Source: JAXJSP01 sp036310005 (GTDB lineage: Bacteria > Bacillota > Clostridia > Oscillospirales > Acutalibacteraceae). Taken from it: a stretch of DNA of 21,753 nucleotides. The notes beneath the pieces were generated by a model. That model ran no database searches, was not told the DNA's origin, and saw only the letters and a list, made by a program, of their open reading frames with translations. The DNA is taken from contig JAXJSP010000018.1 of NCBI GenBank assembly GCA_036310005.1, positions 1 to 21,753 of the forward strand, given 5' to 3'. The position numbers and the translations under genes were made by a program. Shown here one piece after another: positions 6,471 through 14,140 of the stretch (its first letter is position 1; each line of letters begins with the position of its first letter).

Positions 6471-7343
6471 TTATCCTTTTACTGCTCCTGAAATTACACC
6501 TTTAATTATATATTTCTGGCAGGTAAAATAGAATATTACAATCGGCACGAGGCACAAAACTATGAGTGACATTATTGCACCCATATCTGCTCTGCCGAAA
6601 CTTCCTTGCAGATACTGAATATGAATTGGAATTGTTTTATATTTTGTCTGATCTAACACAAGGTACGGAAGCAAAAAGTCATTCCAAATCCACATTGTTT
6701 CAAGAATACCTACCGAAATATAAGTTGGTTTCATTATCGGAAGTACCACTCCGAAAAAAGTTTGAAGCGGTCCGCACCCGTCAATGGTGGCGGCTTCTTC
6801 AATTTCAAGGGGTATGCTCTTTATAAAACCGGAGAACATAAACACCGCAAGTCCTGCGCCAAACCCGAGATAAATTACCGGAATTGTATAAGGTGTATTT
6901 AAGTGAAGTCTGTCAGCAGTTTTTGATAAAGTAAACATTACCATCTGGAACGGTACTACCATTGAGAAAATGCACAAATAATATATCAATTTACAAAACG
7001 GTGAATTAACTCTGTTTATATACCACGCAGCCATTGAGGTGCATAGTAAAATTAATAATGTTGAAAGGACAGTTATAACGATTGAATAAAACACCGAATT
7101 ATAAAACGGATAATTTCCGTGTGTTATACCGTTTACATAGTTATCATATCCTACAAAAGTTTCGCCTTTCGGGAAGGTAAACGGCTCAGTTGAAATTGAA
7201 TACTTTTCTTTTAATGAGTTAATAAGCACTACAAATATAGGCATTACATATACTATTGAAATTATTGAAAAGACAACTGTCAACACTACATTACTTATTT
7301 TATCCTTTGTCTTAGGTAATGTCAAACCTTTTGTATCAGCCAT
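6471..7343 (-). CDS. Carbohydrate ABC transporter permease, MalG-like
   Basis: This 290-residue inner-membrane protein has six predicted transmembrane segments, the first at about 19-42 and the last near 258-280. The EAA loop that contacts the ATPase is clear: EEAATIDGCGPLQTFFGVV (182-200) followed by LPIMKP. It belongs to the CUT1 (carbohydrate uptake 1) permease family and would form a heterodimer with the upstream permease. Its ATG overlaps the stop of that gene in TAATG, and an AGGAG lies inside the upstream gene's end, so translation is coupled. A maltodextrin substrate is inferred from malQ; the sequence alone cannot distinguish other oligosaccharides. Confidence 0.92.
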   Translation of the reverse strand: MADTKGLTLPKTKDKISNVVLTVVFSIISIVYVMPIFVVLINSLKEKYSISTEPFTFPKGETFVGYDNYVNGITHGNYPFYNSVFYSIVITVLSTLLILLCTSMAAWYINRVNSPFCKLIYYLCIFSMVVPFQMVMFTLSKTADRLHLNTPYTIPVIYLGFGAGLAVFMFSGFIKSIPLEIEEAATIDGCGPLQTFFGVVLPIMKPTYISVGILETMWIWNDFLLPYLVLDQTKYKTIPIHIQYLQGSFGRADMGAIMSLIVLCLVPIVIFYFTCQKYIIKGVISGAVKG

Positions 7344-8239
7344 TAATTTTGCATCTCCTTTCTGCGAGTAAAGTAAAGTTGTGCTAAAGCAATTACAACT
7401 ACTATTACAAAGAAAACGACTGCTTTTGCTTGGCCGACGCCCTTTGAAACAGAACTTTCATAGAATGTTTTATAGATATTAAGTGCTAACATTTCAGTTT
7501 TTCCGCCCGGCTCACCGTTTGTTAACGCTAAATTCTGGTCAAACAGTTTAAATGAATTGGTAAGAGTCAGAAAAGTACAAATTGTAATTGAAGGCATAAC
7601 ACAAGGAATGGTGATTCTGCGTAAAATCTGCCAACTGCTCGCACCGTCAATTTTTGCGGCTTCGATATAGGATGAAGGCACGCTTTGTAATCCCGCAATA
7701 TAAATAATCATCATATAACCGATTTGCTGCCAGCACATCAGCACCACAAGTCCTATAAAGCCTGTTGTTGAATTCAACGCTAATATCCATGTCGGGTTTA
7801 TTAAAGACACAATTCCGTTAATTATAAGTTGCCAAATATATCCGAGCACTATACCGCCAATTAAGTTTGGCATAAAAAATACTGTGCGGAACACTGTTGA
7901 ACCCTTAATACCTTTTGTCAACACATAGGCAACCATAAAAGCAAGCACGTTTATAAGTATTACGGTTACGACTGTATATGCTGCAGTAAATATAAATGAA
8001 TATAAAAAGTCGGAATCTTCAAATGCCTTAATATAATTCTCAACTCCGACAAAAGTTTTCATTGATAAGGTTTTAAAATTATAAAACGATAGATAAATAC
8101 CCCATATAAAAGGCCAAACAAACCCAATAACAAATGCTATTACCGTCGGCAGAAGAAATATCGCAAAATATTTTTGTATTGGTCTGCGCGTTAATTTACC
8201 TGTTATAACTGCCCTATTCTTCTTTCTGTTTTTAAGCAT
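7343..8239 (-). CDS. Carbohydrate ABC transporter permease, MalF/UgpA-like
   Basis: This 298-residue membrane protein has a basic N-terminus (KNRKKNR, TRRP) and six predicted membrane spans beginning at about 24-52. The EAA motif reads EAAKIDGASSWQILRRITIP (193-212). It lacks the large periplasmic P2 loop of E. coli MalF and is the usual size for Firmicutes CUT1 permeases. A good AAAGGAGAT site precedes the ATG. It follows the solute-binding protein gene after a 71-nt gap that contains a hairpin, so it is probably expressed at a lower level than that gene. Confidence 0.92.
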   Translation of the reverse strand: MLKNRKKNRAVITGKLTRRPIQKYFAIFLLPTVIAFVIGFVWPFIWGIYLSFYNFKTLSMKTFVGVENYIKAFEDSDFLYSFIFTAAYTVVTVILINVLAFMVAYVLTKGIKGSTVFRTVFFMPNLIGGIVLGYIWQLIINGIVSLINPTWILALNSTTGFIGLVVLMCWQQIGYMMIIYIAGLQSVPSSYIEAAKIDGASSWQILRRITIPCVMPSITICTFLTLTNSFKLFDQNLALTNGEPGGKTEMLALNIYKTFYESSVSKGVGQAKAVVFFVIVVVIALAQLYFTRRKEMQN

Positions 8240-8258
8240 TGTTTATCTCCTTTTAATT

Positions 8259-8292
8259 AAAAAAAAGGGGCCGGCGTTTCCGCCCGCCCTTT
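8259..8292 (-). terminator. Intra-operon hairpin between solute-binding protein and permease genes
   Basis: On the minus strand a GC-rich imperfect stem capped by GGCG-GAAA-CGCC (a GNRA tetraloop) is followed by eight T (8266-8259). Such partial terminators after a binding-protein gene commonly raise its product over the permeases by attenuation and mRNA protection. Confidence 0.75.
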
Positions 8293-8310
8293 ACCGGTGA
8301 TTATTAAGAT

Positions 8311-9603
8311 TTAATGTGATTTTTTATATTGTTCCGCCCAACCGTCAACAAACGCGGTTTCGACTGCTTTCCAATCTCCCGTTGAGGCAGAATAAGCAGT
8401 TAATGCTGTTACAACATCTGATCTCCATGCATCAACATTCGGAGTCATATTAAACGCCCAGGATACATTGTAGTGTCCTTTTGAGACATATTCGTTCATT
8501 ATATTACTAAGAACATTTTCTGTTTCTTTTGCAGATTTAAACGGAGATACAAACCCCATATCCTGTGACAAGGCTGTTGTGCCTTCTTCAGAGGTAACTA
8601 TCCATTTTAAGAAATCAAGCGTTGCGTTTATATCTTCTTGCTTTGCCGATTTGTTTACTGCCCAATAGTTTTCTGTTCCGCAGCAAAGTCCCATATCTTC
8701 ATCTCTGACACCGAAGTAAATCGGTAAATAGCCGAGATTTTCGTCGCCGATTGATTTTACATCCGAATAAGCCCATGTTCCGTTTTGATAGAAAACTGCT
8801 TTCTTATTTACAAAGTCTGCGATAGAATCATCACCTTTTTTGAGGGAAAGTTCCGCAGGTTTACAAGTTGTATTATTAATATACAAGTCCCAAATTTTTT
8901 TATACTGCTCAAGGTAAGTGCCCTTAATTGTTGCGGGTTGCTCGGTAACACCGTCATCTTCAAATTCATAAAACAAAGGCAAATTTGCCAAATGACCTGA
9001 AAATCTCCAGTTTGACGATGAATCAAGACCGGGTGATGTGAATGCGGCAAAGCCTAATTCTTCAGAACGTGCAGTAATGTCTTCTGCGACTTTCGTAAGT
9101 GACTCAAAATCTTTAATATCGTCTGTTTCGTAGCCCGCTTTTTTCAGAAGTTGTTTGTTTACTATAAGTCCAAAGCCTTCATAGACATAAGCGACTCCGA
9201 GAACTTGTCCGTCCTTTTTAAGTGCGAAGTCATCTGATGTTAATTCCTTATAGATGTCTGTCTGAGAAAGATCCAAGCAAAAATCTCCCCAAGACTCAAG
9301 AGCAACGCTACCGCTTACCTGAAACAGTGTCGGTGCTTCTGTTTTTTCAATTTCAGCAGTTAAAGTTTCTTCATACTTACCTTCTGCTGCTGTAAGAACT
9401 TTAACTTTTACGCCTGTTTGTTCTGTATATTTTTTGGCCAAGTTTTGCCACGCTTCATCTTGTTCAGGTTTAAAGTTTAAATAATACACTTTGCCTTGTT
9501 TTGTTTGTGACGCGTTGTCTGTAACCTCTCCTGATGATGTACATCCTGCAAACAAGCACAATATCATACATAATGTAATCAATGTTGCAAAAATTCTTTT
9601 CAT
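8311..9603 (-). CDS. Extracellular solute-binding lipoprotein of a sugar ABC transporter
   Basis: The 430-residue protein starts with a lipoprotein signal peptide, MKRIFATLITLCMILC followed by the lipobox LFAGC with lipidated Cys21. The mature part has the layout of family 1 (MalE-like) binding proteins: a first lobe with YYLNFKPEQDEAWQNLAKKY and EKTEAPTLFQVSG, and a late ENYWAVNKSAKQEDINATL segment followed by DFLKWIVTSEEG. It is tethered on the outer face of the membrane and delivers ligand to the two downstream permeases. GGAGG precedes the ATG by 8 nt. No ATPase gene is present; a shared MsmX-type ATPase encoded elsewhere is usual in Firmicutes (inference). Confidence 0.93.
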   Translation of the reverse strand: MKRIFATLITLCMILCLFAGCTSSGEVTDNASQTKQGKVYYLNFKPEQDEAWQNLAKKYTEQTGVKVKVLTAAEGKYEETLTAEIEKTEAPTLFQVSGSVALESWGDFCLDLSQTDIYKELTSDDFALKKDGQVLGVAYVYEGFGLIVNKQLLKKAGYETDDIKDFESLTKVAEDITARSEELGFAAFTSPGLDSSSNWRFSGHLANLPLFYEFEDDGVTEQPATIKGTYLEQYKKIWDLYINNTTCKPAELSLKKGDDSIADFVNKKAVFYQNGTWAYSDVKSIGDENLGYLPIYFGVRDEDMGLCCGTENYWAVNKSAKQEDINATLDFLKWIVTSEEGTTALSQDMGFVSPFKSAKETENVLSNIMNEYVSKGHYNVSWAFNMTPNVDAWRSDVVTALTAYSASTGDWKAVETAFVDGWAEQYKKSH

Positions 9604-9668
9604 GCCTATTTCCTCCAGTATAAATAATAAAGTAGAGATTTACCTTCTAATTGAAGTATTACACTCAA

Positions 9669-9696
9669 TTTGTAAAATATTTATATGCTTTTTCAA
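9669..9696 (-). promoter_or_regulatory. Possible promoter of the transporter-malQ operon
   Basis: On the minus strand TTGAAA (9696-9691) is 16 nt from TACAAA (9674-9669). The start would be about 60 nt before the binding-protein ATG. The -35 and spacer sit inside a long dyad (9676-9722). The -10 is imperfect and the region is very AT-rich, so other placements are possible. Confidence 0.35.
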
Positions 9697-9722
9697 AATA
9701 TTGAAAATACCGTATAAATATT
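9676..9722. repeat. Bipartite dyad over the putative transporter promoter
   Basis: Outer arms AATATTTATA (9676-9685) and TATAAATATT (9713-9722) and inner arms TTTTCAA (9690-9696) and TTGAAAA (9701-9707) are nearly concentric. It is a candidate operator for a sugar-responsive regulator. The rest of the 382-bp gap (9604-9985) holds only AT-rich sequence and the ferritin promoter; I see no gene there. Confidence 0.45.
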
Positions 9723-9905
9723 TTTCCTTATAAACATAAAATTATTATGAAAAACTTGTATTTTCCAATATATATTGCCCACTTTTTTAAGTTTTTATCA
9801 CATTTTAATTTATTTAAAAAAATTTAATTGCTTGTGTCATACTTTTTCTTTTTGATTGATTTTTACAATTAATTTAATAACGAACAGACAACGCGAAACT
9901 CACGC

Positions 9906-9934
9906 TTGAAAATCAGTAATTATAGGTATATAAT
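9906..9934 (+). promoter_or_regulatory. Promoter of the ferritin gene
   Basis: TTGAAA (9906-9911) and TATAAT (9929-9934) are 17 bp apart, about 50 bp before the start codon. I see no clear Fur or PerR box overlapping it. Confidence 0.82.
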
Positions 9935-9985
9935 TGTACCAAACAGTAAATTTGTTTTAATACATAAAAATTGGAGGTACAAGTT

Positions 9986-10495
9986 ATGAATGAAAAAGTA
10001 CACGAACTATTAAATCAGCAAATTAACAAGGAATTCTATTCTGCATATCTTTATCTTGACTTCTCAAATTACTTTGAGGATGCGGGACTTGACGGGTTTG
10101 CCAACTGGTACAAGATTCAAGCGCAAGAGGAACGCGACCATGCTATGCTTTTTTATCAGTATTTGCAAAATGAAAATCAAAAGGTAACGCTTGAAGCCAT
10201 TGATAAACCGGACAAGAAACTTACCAGTCACATGGATGTTTTAAAGGCAGGACTTGAACACGAAAAGTATGTAACTTCTCTTATCAATGACATTTATGCC
10301 GAAGCATACAATGTTAAAGATTTCCGTACAATGCAATTCCTCGATTGGTTTGTTAAGGAACAAGGCGAAGAAGAAACTAATGCTAATGATTTAATTTCAA
10401 AAATGGAACTCTTTGGTTCTGACCCCAAGAGCCTTTATATGCTCAATCAAGAACTCGCATCAAGAGTATATTCCGCACCTTCACTTGTTCTTTAA
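9986..10495 (+). CDS. ftnA: Non-haem ferritin, iron storage
   Basis: The 169-residue protein is a classic four-helix ferritin that oxidises Fe(II) and stores iron in a 24-mer shell. Ferroxidase ligands are all present, each one position earlier than in E. coli FtnA: Glu16 (NKEFYSAYLYL), Tyr23, Glu49 and His52 (EERDHAM), Glu93 (LEHEK), Gln126 and Glu129 (EQGEEE). No haem-ligand methionine typical of bacterioferritin is seen at the corresponding helix. The ATG at 9986 is chosen because GGAGG (9973-9977) precedes it; an in-frame TTG at 9971 overlaps that site and is not credible. The gene stands alone with its own promoter and terminator. Confidence 0.95.
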   Translation: MNEKVHELLNQQINKEFYSAYLYLDFSNYFEDAGLDGFANWYKIQAQEERDHAMLFYQYLQNENQKVTLEAIDKPDKKLTSHMDVLKAGLEHEKYVTSLINDIYAEAYNVKDFRTMQFLDWFVKEQGEEETNANDLISKMELFGSDPKSLYMLNQELASRVYSAPSLVL

Positions 10496-10512
10496 TTTAT
10501 ACTAAAAACAAC

Positions 10513-10558
10513 AAAAAAATATCAGTTATGCGACTTATTGCATAACTGATATTTTTTT
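10513..10558. terminator. Bidirectional terminator between ferritin and acetyltransferase genes
   Basis: A 19-bp perfect stem (10513-10531 with 10540-10558) with an 8-nt loop is flanked by A-run and T-run. It serves the ferritin gene on the plus strand and can also stop minus-strand transcripts of the acetyltransferase gene, whose stop lies about 85 nt away. Confidence 0.9.
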
Positions 10559-10643
10559 ATTGCTTTTTTTAATTGTATAAAGAATTTAACTGCGAAAAGC
10601 ATCAACAATTATGAAATATGCGGTTTAATCGTCAAATTCCAAT

Positions 10644-11255
10644 TTATAGATTTTCCCAGTCAATCCGTTCTGATTTATAAAAGAATTCACGGTCGTGCTC
10701 GCTGACATTTCGCATAACTCTACAAGGATTACCGACTGCAATCACATTATCAGGAATATCTTTTGTAATCACACTTGATGCGCCGATAACCGTATTCTTT
10801 CCAACATGCACACCCGGAAGAATGACTACGCCTGCACCAATCCATGTATTTTCACCGATAAAGACATCTTTATTAAACTGCAATCCCCTATCTCTTAACT
10901 GCGCATTAATCGGATGACTTGCTGTAGCAATCGTAACATTCGGACCAATCATTACTTTATCTCCGATAAAAATATGACCGTCATCCACAAGAGTCAGATT
11001 TGAATTCGCGTAAATACCGTACCCGAAATGCACATGATGGCCTCCCCAATTTGCATGTAAAGGAAGTTCTATATAACAATTTTCTCCGCATTCAGCAAAA
11101 ACTTGTTTCATATACTCTTGCTTTTTATCATATTCAGAGGGTTTTAATTGATTGAAAGCCCAAAGTAAATCTTGAAACTTTACCTGTTCTTTCATAATTT
11201 CATCATCGGCCGGGTCATATATTAATCCCTTAATCATTCTTTCGTACTGTGTCAT
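10644..11255 (-). CDS. maa: Maltose/galactoside-type sugar O-acetyltransferase
   Basis: This 203-residue cytosolic enzyme transfers acetyl from acetyl-CoA to sugars. It shows the N-terminal Mac domain (YERMIKGLIYDPADDE, 4-19) and then left-handed beta-helix hexapeptides (about 85-185), with the catalytic His114 in ATASHPI and the conserved end VIAVGNPCRVMR. Length matches LacA/Maa (183-203 residues). GGGAGGAA lies 9 nt before the ATG. It is a single gene; the 254-bp region upstream contains two similar AT-rich direct repeats but no clear promoter. Physiological substrate is not predictable; detoxification of non-metabolised sugars is the usual proposal. Confidence 0.9.
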   Translation of the reverse strand: MTQYERMIKGLIYDPADDEIMKEQVKFQDLLWAFNQLKPSEYDKKQEYMKQVFAECGENCYIELPLHANWGGHHVHFGYGIYANSNLTLVDDGHIFIGDKVMIGPNVTIATASHPINAQLRDRGLQFNKDVFIGENTWIGAGVVILPGVHVGKNTVIGASSVITKDIPDNVIAVGNPCRVMRNVSEHDREFFYKSERIDWENL

Positions 11256-11509
11256 TTAAAAGTTCCTCCCGAATTTCAATTTATATAATTGATTATAAAT
11301 TCATTGAACAATTATATTTCGCTTGATTCAAGACATCACTCACATAATTACAACTTTCATCTTTAGTATACTAATTATTGTTTGAAATTTCAATTATATA
11401 ATCTGAAACTTTTTATCATCCTTAAACTGCTTTTTCGATGATTGAAACCATTACACTAAAACCACTTGCCTTATAATTCTAAGCAACATGGGAAAGCCGA
11501 GAAATTTAA

Positions 11510-12088
11510 TTATTCTTTAAAGTAAACAGTCATATTTACACCGCAGTCCCTTATTAAAATATCTTTAGGAAAACGCGAAAATTTTATAATAATAAACAAA
11601 TCTCCGGCCGCACCGGATAAGTTTATAATTTGCAGAATATAAACAACCCAAAACCACTCAATTGAAACAAAACAATTGATAATTGCTATAACAAATCCCC
11701 ACAAAATAACCGGTGCCAAAGCGATAAAAAAATAAGATTTCTTGTCATAGTAATCATTACTTCCGGCGAATGCATATAGTCCGGTAAAACCGTACTTCAC
11801 CTTTTTTGTCCCGCAAATTTTCATAGCAACACCATGTGTAAGTTCATGCAGTACCATGTATAATACCATCAAGACTATTAAAGAAACAAATCTAACTATG
11901 TAATTTAAAAAACCTTTATCCATTGAGAATAGTGAGGAAATCGGAACCAAAAAGAGCATAGGAACCAACATAAAAACAGTAATGGCAACTGCCAGCAAAT
12001 TAACAATCAATGACATTTTTTTGTTTTTTTGTAGGTCAATGGAGTAAAATTCTCTATATTCTTCCGATAAGACTTCAACTACTTTCAT
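11510..12088 (-). CDS. DUF3267 membrane protein with a metalloprotease-like HExxH motif
   Basis: The 192-residue protein has four or so transmembrane helices (about 27-50, 64-84, 118-138, 143-165). HELTHG (81-86) sits at the end of the second helix, and SGAAGDL follows the fourth, a pattern of the DUF3267 family of putative zinc metallopeptidases related in layout to site-2 proteases. A short cytoplasmic N-terminus precedes the first helix. Substrate is unknown. The ribosome binding site is weak (AAGG, 11 nt from ATG), and it has its own promoter with a dyad over the -35. No neighbouring gene suggests a partner. Confidence 0.82.
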   Translation of the reverse strand: MKVVEVLSEEYREFYSIDLQKNKKMSLIVNLLAVAITVFMLVPMLFLVPISSLFSMDKGFLNYIVRFVSLIVLMVLYMVLHELTHGVAMKICGTKKVKYGFTGLYAFAGSNDYYDKKSYFFIALAPVILWGFVIAIINCFVSIEWFWVVYILQIINLSGAAGDLFIIIKFSRFPKDILIRDCGVNMTVYFKE

Positions 12089-12117
12089 TATATCACTGCC
12101 TTTTTTGTTTTGAAATT

Positions 12118-12158
12118 ATTATAGCATTGTTAAATTAAAAAGCAAGTCAATAACTTGC
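12118..12158 (-). promoter_or_regulatory. Promoter of the DUF3267 gene with an overlapping dyad
   Basis: On the minus strand TTGCTT (12145-12140) and TATAAT (12123-12118) are 16 nt apart. GCAAGT (12142-12147) and ACTTGC (12153-12158), inverted with a 5-bp gap, cover the -35, a natural place for a repressor. Confidence 0.6.
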
Positions 12159-12235
12159 ATAATTACACGATAATATGCAATAAAACTATACGTAGTATAA
12201 TTTGCCGCATAATAATACCGAATACGAATATAACT

Positions 12236-12269
12236 AAAAAAACCTTTCTGCTTTCACAGAAAGGTTTTT
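12236..12269 (-). terminator. Terminator of tRNA-Pro
   Basis: A 13-bp stem (12238-12250 with 12257-12269), loop of 6, and a run of seven T on the minus strand directly follow the encoded CCA end of the tRNA. Confidence 0.9.
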
Positions 12270-12270
12270 C

Positions 12271-12348
12271 TGGTCCGAGTGACAGGAGTCGAACCTGCGG
12301 CCTCTTGAACCCCATTCAAGCGCTCTACCAAAACTGGGCTACACCCGG
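12271..12348 (-). tRNA. tRNA-Pro (anticodon GGG)
   Basis: On the minus strand the 7-bp acceptor stem CCGGGTG / CACTCGG (one G-T pair) is followed by discriminator A and an encoded CCA. The anticodon stem CTTGA / TCAAG encloses the loop ATGGGGT, giving anticodon GGG, which reads CCC and CCU. The T arm GCAGG-TTCGACT-CCTGT is canonical. The D stem GCCC / GAGC has a C-A mismatch at pair 12-23, which is unusual. It lies downstream of secG and may be transcribed with it. Confidence 0.95.
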
Positions 12349-12355
12349 ATATATA

Positions 12356-12385
12356 AACCGCCAACACAATTAATAATTGGCGGTT
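12356..12385 (-). terminator. Hairpin between secG and tRNA-Pro
   Basis: A 9-bp perfect stem AACCGCC AA / TTGGCGGTT (12356-12364 with 12377-12385), loop 12 nt, lies between the secG stop and the tRNA. No proper T-run follows, so it may be a weak terminator or a processing structure for a secG-tRNA transcript. Confidence 0.5.
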
Positions 12386-12396
12386 ATATTATTAAA

Positions 12397-12651
12397 TTAT
12401 TCAGCAAATATAATTGCAAGAATATTTACAAGTAAAATCAATACAAAGAAAACAATTGAAATCCACTTGGTCCATTTTGACAAGAAAGCATCTGCTGTGC
12501 GTGCTTTATTCTTTGACAAAAATGTATCTGCTCCGCCGGAAATCGCTCCGTTAATACCAGAACGACGACCTTCCTGAAGAAGAATTGCCACAATGATAAC
12601 AAGAGCAAAAAGTATAATAAACGAGCCGATAATGTAATTTGCTATTGACAA
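12397..12651 (-). CDS. secG: Protein translocase subunit SecG
   Basis: The 84-residue protein has two membrane helices (about 6-26 and 62-82) separated by the conserved cytoplasmic loop LLQEGRRSGINGAISGGADTF, then a KN linker. It is the accessory subunit of the SecYEG channel. The start is TTG at 12651, preceded by GGGAGG 9 nt upstream; no ATG or GTG fits. Length is normal (70-90). It has its own promoter and is followed by tRNA-Pro. The usual clostridial neighbours rnr and smpB are not here. Confidence 0.93.
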   Translation of the reverse strand: MSIANYIIGSFIILFALVIIVAILLQEGRRSGINGAISGGADTFLSKNKARTADAFLSKWTKWISIVFFVLILLVNILAIIFAE

Positions 12652-12694
12652 AATTTTCGACCTCCCTAATCTACATTAATACAATCTCTTACCA

Positions 12695-12723
12695 ATGTTA
12701 CCACAATGCAGACTAAATTGCAA
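12695..12723 (-). promoter_or_regulatory. Promoter of secG
   Basis: On the minus strand TTGCAA (12723-12718) and TAACAT (12700-12695) are 17 nt apart, about 45 nt before the TTG start. Confidence 0.6.
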
Positions 12724-12733
12724 GTGCTTTTTA

Positions 12734-14128
12734 TCACATTGGATGCACTTTACTTTGTTGATTCAAATGTTCGGCATCAACACCGTGCTGTTTATTCATT
12801 CTGTTTTCAAAAAACTTAACCGCTACTTGTCCGAACTGTGCATAAGAAAGAACATCTTCATCTTGCTGACACCAAACCTTACACTCCTCTTTTAACTTAT
12901 CAAGTTCAGGATCGATTAAGTCAGCAGGGCGGCAATCAATCGGTGTTTCGTCTCCGATAATTTTCTTTCTGAATTCGGGGTCAATCGGACATGGAGTTGT
13001 ACCGTACTCTCCCCTAACGATACCCTTGAATTCTTTAGTTACCATTTTATATCTCTCGCCCATGATAACATTATAAACCGCCTGAGTACCGACAATTTGT
13101 GACGAAGGAGTTACAAGCGGAGGATAACCGCAATCGGCTCTGACTTTTGGTACTTCTGCTAAAACTTCCGGAAGTTTATCTTCCTTACCTGCCTGTTTGA
13201 GTTGAGAAACAAGGTTAGACAGCATACCGCCCGGTACTTGATAAATCAAAGATTTAGCATCACTGCGGAGCATATCTGTATCTAACAGTCCGCTCTCAAT
13301 ATACTTATTGCGCAAAGTCATAAAATACTTACTGATTTCATCAAGTTTGCTGAGGCTTAAGCCTGTATCATAAGGTGTTGACTCAAAAGCGGCTACCATA
13401 GATTCGGTTGCCGGATGTGAAGTACCGTTTGCAAGCGGTGACATAGCAGTATCAATTATATCTACTCCTGCTTCTGCTGCCTTCATCAAGCACATAGATG
13501 CAATACCGGCTGTGTAATGCGAATGTAACTGGATAGGTACTTTTACAGATTCTTTTAATGTCTTAACCAAATCATAGGTGTAATACGGTGTTAAAAGACC
13601 TGCCATATCTTTTATACAAATTGAATCAGCGCCCGCTTCTTCAATTCTTTTAGCATAGTTTGAATAGTATTCCAAATCGAATACAGGGCCTGTTGTGTAT
13701 GAAATAGCAACCTGGACATGAGCGTTTTCTTTTTTAGCCGCTTTGATCGAAGTTTCCAAGTTTCTGATATCATTCAAGGCATCAAAAATTCTTATAATAT
13801 CTATACCGTTGGCTACCGACTTTTGAACAAAATATTCAACAACATCGTCAGCATAATGACGGTAACCCAACATATTTTGTCCTCTGAACAACATTTGCAA
13901 TTTTGTATTTGGGCAATTATCTTTAATTATACGAAGTCTTTGCCAGGGATCTTCGTCCAAAAATCTTAAACACGCATCAAATGTAGCGCCGCCCCAACAT
14001 TCAAGTGAATGAAAGCCTACTTCATCTAAAGATTTAAGAATAGGCAACATTTCTTCTGTTGACATACGGGTTGCTAACAAAGATTGATGAGCATCGCGTA
14101 ATACAGTTTCAGTAATTTTTATTCCCAT
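12734..14128 (-). CDS. Pyruvate/oxaloacetate carboxyltransferase subunit (transcarboxylase 5S / PycB / OadA-like)
   Basis: This 464-residue TIM-barrel enzyme moves CO2 between oxaloacetate/pyruvate and carboxybiotin. It opens with TETVLRDAHQSLLATRM (6-22), containing metal ligand Asp12, then shows the carboxylated lysine in CIKDMAG (Lys173) and the metal histidines in QLHSHYTAG (His202, His204). The conserved C-terminal domain (YQVPGGMLSNL, GEYGTTPCPI) follows. It ends at residue 464 with no biotin domain; biotin is on the separate upstream carrier. GTP-like AAGGCGG precedes the ATG, 12 nt after the carrier gene stop. It is last of a three-gene operon whose composition matches transcarboxylase. 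Oxaloacetate decarboxylase alpha is the alternative, but no membrane beta subunit is present. Confidence 0.9.
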   Translation of the reverse strand: MGIKITETVLRDAHQSLLATRMSTEEMLPILKSLDEVGFHSLECWGGATFDACLRFLDEDPWQRLRIIKDNCPNTKLQMLFRGQNMLGYRHYADDVVEYFVQKSVANGIDIIRIFDALNDIRNLETSIKAAKKENAHVQVAISYTTGPVFDLEYYSNYAKRIEEAGADSICIKDMAGLLTPYYTYDLVKTLKESVKVPIQLHSHYTAGIASMCLMKAAEAGVDIIDTAMSPLANGTSHPATESMVAAFESTPYDTGLSLSKLDEISKYFMTLRNKYIESGLLDTDMLRSDAKSLIYQVPGGMLSNLVSQLKQAGKEDKLPEVLAEVPKVRADCGYPPLVTPSSQIVGTQAVYNVIMGERYKMVTKEFKGIVRGEYGTTPCPIDPEFRKKIIGDETPIDCRPADLIDPELDKLKEECKVWCQQDEDVLSYAQFGQVAVKFFENRMNKQHGVDAEHLNQQSKVHPM

Positions 14129-14140
14129 TATAATACCGCC

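Noticed and set aside
9971..9985. TTG start adding five residues to ferritin
   Set aside because: The extension is the ribosome binding site itself; the ATG at 9986 aligns with other ferritins.
12734..14128. Annotation as oxaloacetate decarboxylase alpha of a sodium pump
   Set aside because: No beta or gamma subunit gene is adjacent, and the carrier is a separate protein next to a 12S-like gene, which fits transcarboxylase better.
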